26,372 nt of DNA, from NCBI GenBank assembly GCA_034004165.1, contig JAVEXI010000026.1, forward strand, positions 1 through 26,372, read 5' to 3'. This DNA comes from Gudongella sp034004165 (GTDB lineage: Bacteria; Bacillota; Clostridia; Tissierellales; Tissierellaceae). Positions 8,358 to 16,343 of this stretch are shown here, piece by piece; position 1 is the first letter of the stretch; the number at the start of each line of letters is the position of its first letter. The notes beneath the pieces are model-generated. The model had not been told where the DNA came from and searched no databases. It saw nothing but the letters and a program-made list of their open reading frames with translations. The translations under genes and the position numbers were made by a program.

Positions 8358-8384
8358 AACTTCCGTTAAGGAAGTTTTTCTTTT
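8358..8384 (+). terminator. Intrinsic terminator after yajC
   Basis: AACTTCC (8358-8364) pairs with GGAAGTT (8370-8376) around a 5-nt loop and runs into TTTTTCTTTT. It lies 7 nt after the yajC stop and separates yajC from the scfA remnant and secDF. Confidence 0.85.
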
Positions 8385-8400
8385 GAGTATCAAAAACATC

Positions 8401-8429
8401 TTTATAATATAAGGCGCTTATGCTATAAT
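8401..8429 (+). promoter_or_regulatory. Extended -10 promoter upstream of the scfA remnant
   Basis: TGCTATAAT at 8421-8429 is a textbook extended -10 (TGnTATAAT), with TTTATA at 8401-8406 as a weak -35 at 17-nt spacing. A second TATAAT is at 8403-8408. The expected start is near 8436, giving a short leader to the intact AGGAGG at 8455-8460. Confidence 0.55.
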
Positions 8430-8466
8430 TACAACATTAAAGCTATACATAATCAGGAGGCTACTA

Positions 8467-8599
8467 ATAAAATACATTAAGATCTTGATCAAGGAAAAGC
8501 TTAAAGACTGAATGCCAAACATTTGGCCAGTCTACTTGTAAGACTTCATGTAATGTTGGTAGCTAAAAGTGTGAACAAAAGCAAACTGATAAAGGGTAG
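8467..8599 (+). pseudogene. scfA: Degenerate SCIFF (six-cysteine) peptide gene scfA
   Basis: SCIFF peptides are about 45-residue clostridial RiPP precursors matured by the radical SAM enzyme ScfB; the pair normally lies between yajC and secD. Here AGGAGG (8455-8460) is followed after 6 nt by ATA (8467) and codons reading I-K-Y-I-K-I-L-I-K-E-K-L-K-D, like a SCIFF N-terminus without its ATG. TGA at 8509 stops that frame. One base later the reading resumes at 8513 as C-Q-T-F-G-Q-S-T-C-K-T-S-C-N-V-G-S, then TAA (8564) and K-C-E-Q-K, ending at TAG 8597. From memory the family reads CxxCQTSCQSACKTSCTVxNQxCE. So the first Cys is lost, a second is Gly, four remain, and a probable Gln codon is TAA. 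The joint fits a 5-nt deletion. No scfB follows. Promoter and terminator survive. Confidence 0.8.
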
Positions 8600-8623
8600 T
8601 GGTTTATCCACTGCTTTTTATTT
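8596..8623 (+). terminator. Intrinsic terminator after the scfA remnant
   Basis: GTAGTGG (8596-8602) pairs with CCACTGC (8608-8614) across a TTTAT loop and is followed by TTTTTATTT. It overlaps the last codon of the scfA remnant. With the promoter at 8421-8429 it bounds a transcript of roughly 185 nt. From there to secD (8624-8704) I see no recognisable gene, only a 27-codon ORF at 8632-8715 of unknown meaning. Confidence 0.85.
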
Positions 8624-8704
8624 GAGGAAAAATGATGAGAAACAATAGTGTCACGTCTTATACAAATTTTTCTATTGCAGCAAGTCTGAATGGAGGGGAA
8701 GGTT

Positions 8705-9970
8705 ATGAAGAATAAAAGTATCCTAATAGTCACAATAATTGTTCTGTTAGTGATATCAATAAGCTATATTGGGCTTAATGGTTTTAAACTTGGCAGTGCT
8801 GAATATAATGGTGCTAAAGATTCCATAGAATTGGGGCTTGATTTAGCTGGAGGAGTATACGTAGTCTTGGAAGCCAAGACTGATGCGACTGGTGAGCAAC
8901 TTCGAAAGATGATGGAAGAGACTAAGGCTATAATTAGCACTCGTGTCGATGGCCTAGGAGTATCAGAACCCAATATTTCAATTGAAAGTGACAAAAGAAT
9001 TCGTATTGAATTAGCTGGGGTACAGGATCCTGATGAAGCAATTAATCTGATAGGAAAGACTGCACTTTTAGAGTTTGTAACTTCTGATGGTGAAACAGTA
9101 ATTACTGGTAAGAATGTCGTCGATTCAAAAGTTCTATTTCAAAGCAATAACCTTGGAGTAAATGAGCCTGTAGTATCTTTGGAACTAGATGACGAAGGAA
9201 AAGAATTATTCTTTGAGGCTACATCTAAGTTAGCTTCAAGAAGTGAGCCAGAAAACAAAATTATATATATAATTCTTGATGGTGAAGTAATATCATATCC
9301 AATGGTTATTGAGCCAATTAGGGATGGAAAGCCTGTAATAACAGGAGAATTTCAGCTTCAAGAAGCAAACAACCTTTCAACACTAATCAGAGCAGGGGCA
9401 CTGCCTATAGAGATGATAGAGCTTCAGACTTCGGTAATAGGTCCAACTCTTGGGCTGGAAGCCTTTGATAAAAGTATTTTGGCTGGTGCAGTAGCGCTTG
9501 CTCTAATATTTGTCTTTATGATAATTTTATATAGAGTGTCTGGATTTGTAGCTTCGCTTGGTCTTACTGTTTATGTTCTAATCGTAATATTTGCTATGAT
9601 AGGTATTGGGGCTAAATTAACTCTCCCTGGAATTGCCGGGCTTGTTTTATCAATCGGTATGGCGGTTGATGCTAATATTTTGATTTTCGAAAGAATTAGA
9701 GAAGAGGTAAATGTAGGTAAAACATTAAGAGTAGCTGTGGAATCAGGTTTTAAGAGAGCATTAACATCCATTCTTGACTCTAATATTACTACCTTAATAG
9801 CTGGTGCTGTGCTTTATTTCTATGGAACTGGCCCAATTAAAGGATTTGGTGTTACTTTAACAATTGGTATAGTCGCTTCGATGTTTACTGCCGTTTTTTT
9901 CACTAAGTATTTACTGAGACTAATGGTGCAGATAACAGGCAATAAAAACGTTAAACTATATGGAATATAA
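8705..9970 (+). CDS. secD: Protein translocase subunit SecD
   Basis: SecD partners SecF in the RND-type membrane complex that uses the proton gradient to finish Sec-dependent export. The protein has an N-terminal membrane helix (about 5-23), the SecD signature LGLDLAGGVYVVLEA, a large extracytoplasmic domain, and five further helices beginning near residue 255. Conserved segments include LSTLIRAGALPIEMIE, IGPTLGLEAFDKSILAG, LVLSIGMAVDANILIFERIREE and ALTSILDSNITTLIAGAVLYFYGTGPIKGFGVTLTIG (shown as family landmarks). The start is ATG 8705, 6 nt after GGAGGGG. ATG 8690 would place that ribosome binding site inside the coding region. Length is 421 residues. secF follows 12 nt downstream. Confidence 0.97.
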   Translation: MKNKSILIVTIIVLLVISISYIGLNGFKLGSAEYNGAKDSIELGLDLAGGVYVVLEAKTDATGEQLRKMMEETKAIISTRVDGLGVSEPNISIESDKRIRIELAGVQDPDEAINLIGKTALLEFVTSDGETVITGKNVVDSKVLFQSNNLGVNEPVVSLELDDEGKELFFEATSKLASRSEPENKIIYIILDGEVISYPMVIEPIRDGKPVITGEFQLQEANNLSTLIRAGALPIEMIELQTSVIGPTLGLEAFDKSILAGAVALALIFVFMIILYRVSGFVASLGLTVYVLIVIFAMIGIGAKLTLPGIAGLVLSIGMAVDANILIFERIREEVNVGKTLRVAVESGFKRALTSILDSNITTLIAGAVLYFYGTGPIKGFGVTLTIGIVASMFTAVFFTKYLLRLMVQITGNKNVKLYGI

Positions 9971-9982
9971 GGGGGCAAGATC

Positions 9983-10837
9983 ATGAGAGTTATTAAAAAT
10001 AAGAAAATCAGTTATTCTTTGTCCCTTGTAATAATCGCTATTGGATTGATTATGTTTGTAATTAATGGATTAAACTATGGTATTGATTTTACTGGTGGGA
10101 CAATGCTTCAGCTTAGTATAGGAGAATTTGTATCAGTTGAAAAAGTAAGGGAAATAGTCGATCCGTTTGATACAAATGCAAGTGTAATACACACGGGTAC
10201 TGCTATGGACGAAATAATTATAAGGAGCTCCAAAGATTTAAGTAATACAGAGACCTCTGAAATAGTTCAGGGTTTTGTAAAAGAATTTGGGATGAGCCCG
10301 ACCAGTTTTCAGACACAGAAATTTGGTCCATTTATGGGCGAAGAAATCAGAAATAAGGCTATTACGTCAGTCCTTATTGCTTCAGCTTTAATGCTTGCAT
10401 ATATTTCATACAGATTTCAGTTTAAATACGGTGTAGCCGCGATTGTAGCACTTGTACATGACGTCTTGATTACTCTGTCTTTTTATGCAATCTTCAGATT
10501 GCCAGTAAACAGTTCATTTATTGCAGCTATTCTAACAATTGTAGGTTACTCTATAAATGATACAATCGTCATATTTGATAGAATTAGAGAAGAAATTAGA
10601 TTGAATCCGAAGATGACATATGAACAAATAATAGATTCCAGCGTCAAATTATCTATGAGAAGAACTGTATTTACTACACTGACAACTCTAATAGCTGTTG
10701 TAAGCTTGTATTTTATCGGTGTAGAAGATGTAAAAGTACTCGCTCTGCCATTGCTTGTAGGTATGATAGCAGGAACATATTCTTCAATTTTTATAGCTCC
10801 ACCAATTGTTTTTCAGTTAAAGAAGGGGAAAGCTTAA
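9983..10837 (+). CDS. secF: Protein translocase subunit SecF
   Basis: SecF completes the SecDF export motor. The 284-residue protein shows the first helix (about 11-27), the SecF version of the signature NYGIDFTGGTMLQLS (about 31-45), a short extracytoplasmic domain, and five more helices starting with SVLIASALMLAYISYRF. Landmarks are ALVHDVLITLSFYAIF, the TIVGYSINDTIVIFDRIREE box and the MRRTVFTTLTTLIAV helix. GGGGG upstream gives a strong ribosome binding site, and secD ends 12 nt earlier, so the two are co-transcribed and separate, not fused as in some Bacillales. Confidence 0.98.
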   Translation: MRVIKNKKISYSLSLVIIAIGLIMFVINGLNYGIDFTGGTMLQLSIGEFVSVEKVREIVDPFDTNASVIHTGTAMDEIIIRSSKDLSNTETSEIVQGFVKEFGMSPTSFQTQKFGPFMGEEIRNKAITSVLIASALMLAYISYRFQFKYGVAAIVALVHDVLITLSFYAIFRLPVNSSFIAAILTIVGYSINDTIVIFDRIREEIRLNPKMTYEQIIDSSVKLSMRRTVFTTLTTLIAVVSLYFIGVEDVKVLALPLLVGMIAGTYSSIFIAPPIVFQLKKGKA

Positions 10838-10863
10838 CAGAATTGGGTAAAAATCATTATAAT
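10834..10863 (+). promoter_or_regulatory. Possible promoter for the LapA-domain gene
   Basis: TTAACA (10834-10839) and TATAAT (10858-10863) are 18 nt apart, overlapping the end of secF. The start point would leave only a short leader before the GGAGGG ribosome binding site at 10872-10877, so it may supplement read-through from secDF. Confidence 0.4.
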
Positions 10864-10882
10864 ACTCTACGGAGGGATTTAA

Positions 10883-11251
10883 ATGCAAAAAAATCTAATT
10901 CTAGTTTTGGTTCTTGCTATAATAATTGGAGTATTTGCATTAAGTAATGCAGATAAAGTAGAAATTGATTTTATTTTTACCAGAGTTGAGCTTTCGCAAG
11001 CTATTGTAATTTTCATAAGTGCGCTCTTGGGAGCGGCTTTAGCGACGATTTTTGGGTTTGCAAGAGAGCTAAAGACTGGGAAAGAGCTAAAAGAATTAAC
11101 AAAGCAGATAAATATTTTAACTGATGAAAGACATAATCTAGAAAAACAAATTCTAGAAATTAAAGATTCACAGCAGTATTCTCAACCCGAGGAATACACG
11201 GCGCATGAAACTTTTGAAAATGTGGACGAGAACGATTTTTCTGGTAATTGA
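10883..11251 (+). CDS. LapA-domain (DUF1049) membrane protein
   Basis: This 122-residue protein fits the LapA-domain family. It has two hydrophobic helices (about 4-20 and 38-59) linked by the family-typical FALSNADKVEIDFIFTRVELS, then a charged helical region that could form a coiled coil (about 64-95), and an acidic tail. LapA was named for lipopolysaccharide assembly in Gram-negatives. In Firmicutes the role of this domain is unclear, so I infer only an inner-membrane scaffold-type protein. GGAGGG is 5 nt before ATG 10883, and a strong terminator follows, making it the last gene of the secDF group. Confidence 0.85.
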   Translation: MQKNLILVLVLAIIIGVFALSNADKVEIDFIFTRVELSQAIVIFISALLGAALATIFGFARELKTGKELKELTKQINILTDERHNLEKQILEIKDSQQYSQPEEYTAHETFENVDENDFSGN

Positions 11252-11263
11252 AGTGATTAAATG

Positions 11264-11303
11264 GTAGAATTTAGATAAAATATCTAAATTCTACTTTCAT
11301 TTT
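11264..11303 (+). terminator. Intrinsic terminator after the LapA-domain gene
   Basis: GTAGAATTTAGATA (11264-11277) and TATCTAAATTCTAC (11281-11294) are perfect 14-bp complements with an AAA loop, followed by TTTCATTTT. The stem is AT-rich but long, and it lies just before the recJ ribosome binding site. Confidence 0.75.
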
Positions 11304-11317
11304 AAAGGGAGAATTCC

Positions 11318-13054
11318 ATGAGTAAGTGGTTAATGAAAAATTTGCGTATTGACATTGATAAAATTGCGCAAGAAAACAAAATTTCAAAGATATTAGCAAT
11401 AATTTTAGCAAATAGAGGAATAGAAACAAAAACTGAGATACAGTCGTTTTTAAATCCAGATATCCAAGATATGTATAAACCAGAGATAATGAAAGATATG
11501 ATTATAGCTGGAGATATAATCGAAGATTGTATTAAGTTCGGAAAGAAGATTAGAATTGTTGGAGATTACGATGTAGACGGAATTACCTCAGTGTATATTC
11601 TATATAAAATCCTTTCTCAATTAGATGCTAAAGTCGATTATGTGATACCTGACAGAATTCAAGATGGTTATGGCATCAATAATTTTCTAATTCTTGAAGC
11701 TAAAGCTCAGGGAATTGATACAATTATCACTGTAGACAATGGGATATCAGCTTTTGATCAAGTTAAGCTAGCTAAAGACATGGACATGAGATTTATACTC
11801 ACAGATCACCACGATATTCCAGAGAAAATACCTGAAGCTGATGCTATAGTTAATCCAAAGCAGACTGACTGCAACTATCCTAACAAACTTCTTTGTGGAG
11901 CAGGGGTAGCATATAAGTTAGCTTTGCACATGACAGCAAGAATGAAAGTAAAAACCGACATGGATGAGATGCTTGCAATGGCTGCATTGGCTACAATTTG
12001 TGACGTTGTGGATCTTGTAGGAGAGAATAGAATAATTGCAATCTATGGCTTAAATGAGCTTAATAGAACAACAAATAAAGGGCTGACTGCATTAATCAAA
12101 GCTAGTGGTTTAAGTGAAAAGAAGCTTGAAGCATATCATGCCGGTTTTATCTTAGGTCCAACTCTTAATGCTTCGGGTAGACTTGACAGTGCACTTATCG
12201 GTTTGGAGCTTTTACTGTCAGATGATGAAATTTCTGCTGAGGGAACAGCATTAAGACTTAGAGAATTAAATGCTGAGAGACAAGAATTAACTCGCCAGGG
12301 AGTAGAAAATATAGAAAAGCAGATTGAAGAAAAATTATCAAAGAATGATGTAATAGTTGCATTTGATCCTGAAATTCATGAAAGTGTTGCAGGAATTGTT
12401 GCAGGAAAAATAAAAGAGAAGTATAATAAACCTACAATTGTTCTCACAAATGGCAAAAATGGAATAAAAGGTTCAGGTAGGTCGATTGAAGGGTATCATC
12501 TGTATAAGGAATTAGCTAAATGTGAAAATTTACTCGAAAAATTTGGTGGGCATCCTATGGCTGCTGGATTAAGTTTGAAAGAAGAAAACATAAATAAATT
12601 ACGACAGCTATTAAATGCAAATATAAACATGTCTGAAGAGGACATGGAGCCCAAAATATATATAGAGGCTCCGTTGGATCCTGCTAATGCAGATGCATTC
12701 TTCATCAAGGATTTAGAAAAACTTGAACCATTTGGTAAAGGCAACCCAAGGCCACTATTTGGCTACAAAGGTCTTTCAGTTCTTAAAGCAAGTGTGTTGG
12801 GTAAAAATTCAAATGTTTTGAAGCTCATTTTGAGGAATAACAGAGGCGAGCAGTACGATGGAATAAGTTTTAGTGATCCACAGTTGTGGATTACAGAGGC
12901 AAGGCAAAAATATGGAGAAGCTGAGCTTGATAGGGTTTTAAAAGGTATATCAAATTCTTTTACTATCGATATAGTGTACTATCCTTCCATAAACGAATAC
13001 AAAGGGAGACAGAGTATACAGTTGGTTATTAGCGATTATAGGTTTTTGTCATAA
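11318..13054 (+). CDS. recJ: Single-stranded-DNA-specific exonuclease RecJ
   Basis: RecJ is a 5'-3' single-strand DNA exonuclease of the DHH phosphoesterase family, used in recombination and mismatch repair. Landmarks are RIVGDYDVDGITSVYILY with metal-binding Asp residues (83-87), TVDNGIS, LTDHHDIPE with the DHH triad at 163-165, GPTLNASGRL, the DHHA1 motif GGHPMAAGLSL around residue 410, and a C-terminal OB-like domain containing LEPFGKGNPRP. At 578 residues it is a compact RecJ lacking the long C-terminal extension of some clostridial forms. AAAGGGAG precedes ATG 11318. relA begins 16 nt after the stop; the apt gene that often lies between them in clostridia is absent. Confidence 0.96.
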   Translation: MSKWLMKNLRIDIDKIAQENKISKILAIILANRGIETKTEIQSFLNPDIQDMYKPEIMKDMIIAGDIIEDCIKFGKKIRIVGDYDVDGITSVYILYKILSQLDAKVDYVIPDRIQDGYGINNFLILEAKAQGIDTIITVDNGISAFDQVKLAKDMDMRFILTDHHDIPEKIPEADAIVNPKQTDCNYPNKLLCGAGVAYKLALHMTARMKVKTDMDEMLAMAALATICDVVDLVGENRIIAIYGLNELNRTTNKGLTALIKASGLSEKKLEAYHAGFILGPTLNASGRLDSALIGLELLLSDDEISAEGTALRLRELNAERQELTRQGVENIEKQIEEKLSKNDVIVAFDPEIHESVAGIVAGKIKEKYNKPTIVLTNGKNGIKGSGRSIEGYHLYKELAKCENLLEKFGGHPMAAGLSLKEENINKLRQLLNANINMSEEDMEPKIYIEAPLDPANADAFFIKDLEKLEPFGKGNPRPLFGYKGLSVLKASVLGKNSNVLKLILRNNRGEQYDGISFSDPQLWITEARQKYGEAELDRVLKGISNSFTIDIVYYPSINEYKGRQSIQLVISDYRFLS

Positions 13055-13070
13055 TGAAGAGGGTGTTTTT

Positions 13071-15236
13071 ATGTTAGAAAATCTGCTTCTAAGAATTGAA
13101 CAATATAACCCAAATGCAGATTTGCATCTGGTCATAAAAGCATTTAATTTTGCTGACGCTGCACACGAAGGGCAGATTAGAAACTCAGGTGAAAAGTATT
13201 TCGTTCATCCCTTCCAAGTAGCGCTGCTTCTTGCTGACTTAAATATGGATACTGCAACGATAATTGCAGGTCTTTTGCATGATGTTATTGAAGATACTAA
13301 TATAACTTATGAAAAAATAAAAGAAGAATTTGGCGAAGAAATAGCCGATTTAGTAGATGGGGTTACTAAACTTAAGAAACTGCAATATAAGACAAAACAG
13401 GAGAGCCAGGCAGAAAATTTGCGAAAAATGGTAATTGCTATGGCTAAAGATATCAGGGTTATTATTGTAAAACTTGCGGACAGACTACACAATATGCGGA
13501 CTCTAGAATACATGACTGATGAAAAGAAGAAGGAAAAAGCTGTTGAAACACTTGAAATATATGCTCCAATAGCGCATAGGCTAGGGATTTCAAAGATAAA
13601 GTGGGAATTGGAGGATCTTTCTTTAAGATATCTCGATCCTGAGAATTATTATAGTTTAGTGGATAAAGTGTCAAAGAGACGCAAGGAAAGAGAAGCTTAC
13701 ATCCAGCAAATAATTGATGAACTCTATAGCAAGCTGGATGAGATGAGTATTAAATCGGAGATAAATGGAAGACCGAAAAACTTTTACAGCATTTATAAGA
13801 AAATGATGTACCAGGGGAAGGCATTTGAACAAATTTATGATCTAACTGCAGTTAGAATACTTGTAGATAATATTAAGGACTGCTACGGAGCACTTGGGAT
13901 AGTCCATACACTGTGGAAGCCACTTCCTGGCAGATTCAAAGATTATATAGCGATGCCCAAACCAAACATGTACCAGTCTCTTCATACAACGGTTATAGGA
14001 GAGAAGGGAGAAATATTCGAAGTACAAATTCGGACATATGAAATGCATAAAACTGCCGAATATGGTATTGCGGCACACTGGAAATATAAAGAGGGATATG
14101 CAAAAGGCAATAATTTTGATGAAAAACTCACTTGGTTAAGACAGCTTTTAGAATGGCAGACTGATTTAAATGATCCAAAAGAATTTATGGAAACTCTTAA
14201 AATAGATTTCTTTACGGATGAAGTCTTTGTATTTACGCCTAGGGGAGATGTCATAAATCTGCCAGATGGATCTACACCGATTGATTTTGCTTATAGAGTT
14301 CACACTGATGTCGGTAATAAATGCGTAGGCGCAAAAGTTGATAATAGGATAGTACCGTTAAACTATAAATTAAAAAATGGAGATATCGTTGAGGTCATAA
14401 CCAGCGCAAGTAGTAGTGGTCCCAGCAGGGATTGGCTTAAGCTCGTTAAAAGCAATCAGGCAAAAACAAAGATTAAGCAATGGTTTAAACTTAAAGAACG
14501 AGACTTCAACATTGCAAAGGGCAAAGAATCATTAGAAAAAGAAATTAAGAGACTAGGTTATAAGCCTTCGGATATTCTTGTTGATGATTGGTTAAAAAAT
14601 GTTGCGAGCAAGGTGAGTATTAATTCAATAGACGACTTATACGCAGCTATTGGATATGGAAGCATTACGATAAATCAGGTTATTAGCAAACTCAAAGAAA
14701 TATATAGTGAACACTTCAAACCAAGTGAAAAAGAGATTGTCGAATCAAAGATACAGAAAGCACAGAGCAAATCGAGAGGAACAGCTACCCATGGCATTAT
14801 CGTAAGGGACATCGATAATGTAAAAATTAAATTTTCAAAATGCTGTAATCCCGTGCCTGGAGATGAAATAATAGGATTTATAACGCGGGGAAGAGGTGTA
14901 TCTATACACCGTAAAGACTGCCCTAACTTGTCCACTATATTAGAGGGACAAGAGGAACGGGTTATTGATGTCAGTTGGGATGTTGAAAAGAAATCTTCAT
15001 ATAGCGCGGAAATTCAGGTTAGGGCAAGTGACAGACCAGGACTATTAGCTGAGATTGCGCTGAGAGTAAACGATGCGGATGTAGGTCTTTTATCGCTTAA
15101 TGCAAGGACTGGGAAAGATAAGACTGTTATGATTAGCATGACTCTCGAGATTCATGACAAAGAACAACTTAATGAGCTTATGAAAAAGCTTCGAAGAATT
15201 GGAAATGTATTTGACGTATACAGAGTAACTGCATAA
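13071..15236 (+). CDS. relA: Bifunctional (p)ppGpp synthetase/hydrolase Rel
   Basis: This enzyme makes and degrades the stringent-response alarmone (p)ppGpp. Domains in order are an HD hydrolase (about 22-180) with intact residues AHEGQ (H32), FVHP (H46), GLLHDVIEDT (H70-D71) and KLADRLHNMRTL. Next is the synthetase (about 230-340) with GRPKNFYSIYKKM, YDLTAVRILV and LPGRFKDYIAMPKPNMYQSLH. It ends with a TGS domain (about 380-440, FVFTPRGDVINLPDGSTPIDF) and a C-terminal CC-containing zinc-finger segment (CCNPVPGDEIIGF) plus ACT domain. The intact HD box distinguishes it from synthetase-only RelA of gamma-proteobacteria. The 721-residue length is typical. The ribosome binding site GAGGG precedes ATG 13071, and dtd follows 11 nt after the stop. 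Confidence 0.97.
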   Translation: MLENLLLRIEQYNPNADLHLVIKAFNFADAAHEGQIRNSGEKYFVHPFQVALLLADLNMDTATIIAGLLHDVIEDTNITYEKIKEEFGEEIADLVDGVTKLKKLQYKTKQESQAENLRKMVIAMAKDIRVIIVKLADRLHNMRTLEYMTDEKKKEKAVETLEIYAPIAHRLGISKIKWELEDLSLRYLDPENYYSLVDKVSKRRKEREAYIQQIIDELYSKLDEMSIKSEINGRPKNFYSIYKKMMYQGKAFEQIYDLTAVRILVDNIKDCYGALGIVHTLWKPLPGRFKDYIAMPKPNMYQSLHTTVIGEKGEIFEVQIRTYEMHKTAEYGIAAHWKYKEGYAKGNNFDEKLTWLRQLLEWQTDLNDPKEFMETLKIDFFTDEVFVFTPRGDVINLPDGSTPIDFAYRVHTDVGNKCVGAKVDNRIVPLNYKLKNGDIVEVITSASSSGPSRDWLKLVKSNQAKTKIKQWFKLKERDFNIAKGKESLEKEIKRLGYKPSDILVDDWLKNVASKVSINSIDDLYAAIGYGSITINQVISKLKEIYSEHFKPSEKEIVESKIQKAQSKSRGTATHGIIVRDIDNVKIKFSKCCNPVPGDEIIGFITRGRGVSIHRKDCPNLSTILEGQEERVIDVSWDVEKKSSYSAEIQVRASDRPGLLAEIALRVNDADVGLLSLNARTGKDKTVMISMTLEIHDKEQLNELMKKLRRIGNVFDVYRVTA

Positions 15237-15247
15237 GGGAGGATTAT

Positions 15248-15697
15248 ATGAGAGCTGTAATTCAACGTGTTACAGAAGCTTCTGTGACTGTTAGTGATAA
15301 AATTATAGGTGAGATTGGCATAGGTCTTCTAGTTTATCTCGGTGTTGGAAAAGAAGATAAGGATGAAGATTTGAATTATATTTGCGAGAAAGTGTCAGGC
15401 TTAAGAATATTTGAAGATGAAAACGAAAAAATGAATCTATCTGTAATGGATGTTAACGGTGATATTTTGGCTATTTCGCAGTTTACCTTATATGGGGATG
15501 CCAGAAAGGGAAAACGTCCCAGTTTTACTGATTCTGCAGACCCACAAGTCGGTGAGCATTATTATGATTTGTTTGTAGATAAGCTAAGAGAAAGAGGAAT
15601 CAAGGTAGAAACTGGAGAATTTGGTGCCCACATGGATGTTAAGTATACAAATGATGGTCCTGTAACAATTATTCTTGATAGCAAAAAGATACTTTAG
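15248..15697 (+). CDS. dtd: D-aminoacyl-tRNA deacylase
   Basis: Dtd hydrolyses D-amino acids, and glycine mischarged on tRNA-Ala, from tRNA by RNA-based catalysis. The 149-residue protein matches the family end to end: MRAVIQRVTEASVTV, the SQFTLYGDARKGKRPSF motif near the middle, and the C-terminal cross-subunit NDGPVTI box containing the Gly-cisPro pair. It is tightly placed between relA and the metallo-hydrolase gene (11-nt gaps), with GGGAGG before ATG 15248. The relA-dtd pair is a common Firmicute arrangement. Confidence 0.97.
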   Translation: MRAVIQRVTEASVTVSDKIIGEIGIGLLVYLGVGKEDKDEDLNYICEKVSGLRIFEDENEKMNLSVMDVNGDILAISQFTLYGDARKGKRPSFTDSADPQVGEHYYDLFVDKLRERGIKVETGEFGAHMDVKYTNDGPVTIILDSKKIL

Positions 15698-15708
15698 GAG
15701 CGAATATA

Positions 15709-16332
15709 ATGAATGTATATAAAATGGCTTTAGGAGTTTACGCAGCAAATTGTTATATAGTAACTTCATCTGATAATTCGGAGTCCATAGTGGTTGATCC
15801 GGGTGGAGATATTGATGAAATACTAAAAGTTGTTAACAAGTTAAAGACTACTGTAAAATTCATTGTGCTGACACATGGTCATGGAGATCACATTGGAGGA
15901 GTTGTGAAATTAAAAGAGAAGCTGGATGTTCCTGTCATGGTTCATAAGGATGAGCTTGATATGGTTAAGAGCAGTGCATTAAACATGTCTTCTTCGATGA
16001 TGACAGGTGAAGCCTATTTTGATCCAGATATACTTTTAACTGAAGGCGATCAGATTTGGATTGGCGACGAAAATCTTGAAGTTATACACACTCCAGGGCA
16101 TACTTTTGGTGGAATTTGTCTTAAGGGAGATAAGTTTTTAATTACAGGAGATACACTTTTTAAAGGCTCAATAGGAAGAACGGATCTATACGGTGGAGAT
16201 TATAAGTCTTTGCTGTTTAATATTAAGACGAAACTGCTGGTTCTTGATGATGACATAATTGTCTACCCTGGACATGGTTCTGAATCAACAATTGGTTACG
16301 AAAAAAAGAATAACCCATTTTTAAGAAAATAG
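15709..16332 (+). CDS. Metallo-beta-lactamase-fold hydrolase (glyoxalase II-like)
   Basis: This 207-residue protein is a binuclear metal hydrolase of the YcbL/glyoxalase II-like group. Metal ligands are visible: THGHGDH (H56, H58, D60, H61), the His in HTPGHTFGG, the Asp in ITGDTLF and the His in YPGHGSES. The N-terminus YAANCYIV resembles the usual ANCYIV strand. The physiological substrate is unknown; thioester hydrolysis is a guess from the family. It lies between dtd and hemZ with gaps of 11 nt on each side, a position where clostridia commonly carry such a gene. The start is ATG 15709 after TAGGAG. Confidence 0.93.
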   Translation: MNVYKMALGVYAANCYIVTSSDNSESIVVDPGGDIDEILKVVNKLKTTVKFIVLTHGHGDHIGGVVKLKEKLDVPVMVHKDELDMVKSSALNMSSSMMTGEAYFDPDILLTEGDQIWIGDENLEVIHTPGHTFGGICLKGDKFLITGDTLFKGSIGRTDLYGGDYKSLLFNIKTKLLVLDDDIIVYPGHGSESTIGYEKKNNPFLRK

Positions 16333-16343
16333 AAGAGAGTGCT

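Noticed and set aside
8436..8623. 6S RNA or a known riboswitch between yajC and secD
   Set aside because: Length and terminator made this tempting, but the interval translates into SCIFF-like segments at the SCIFF locus, which explains it better. No known riboswitch motif was recognised.
8690..8704. secD start at ATG 8690
   Set aside because: GGAGGGG at 8692-8698 is the ribosome binding site for ATG 8705 and would be inside the coding region otherwise.
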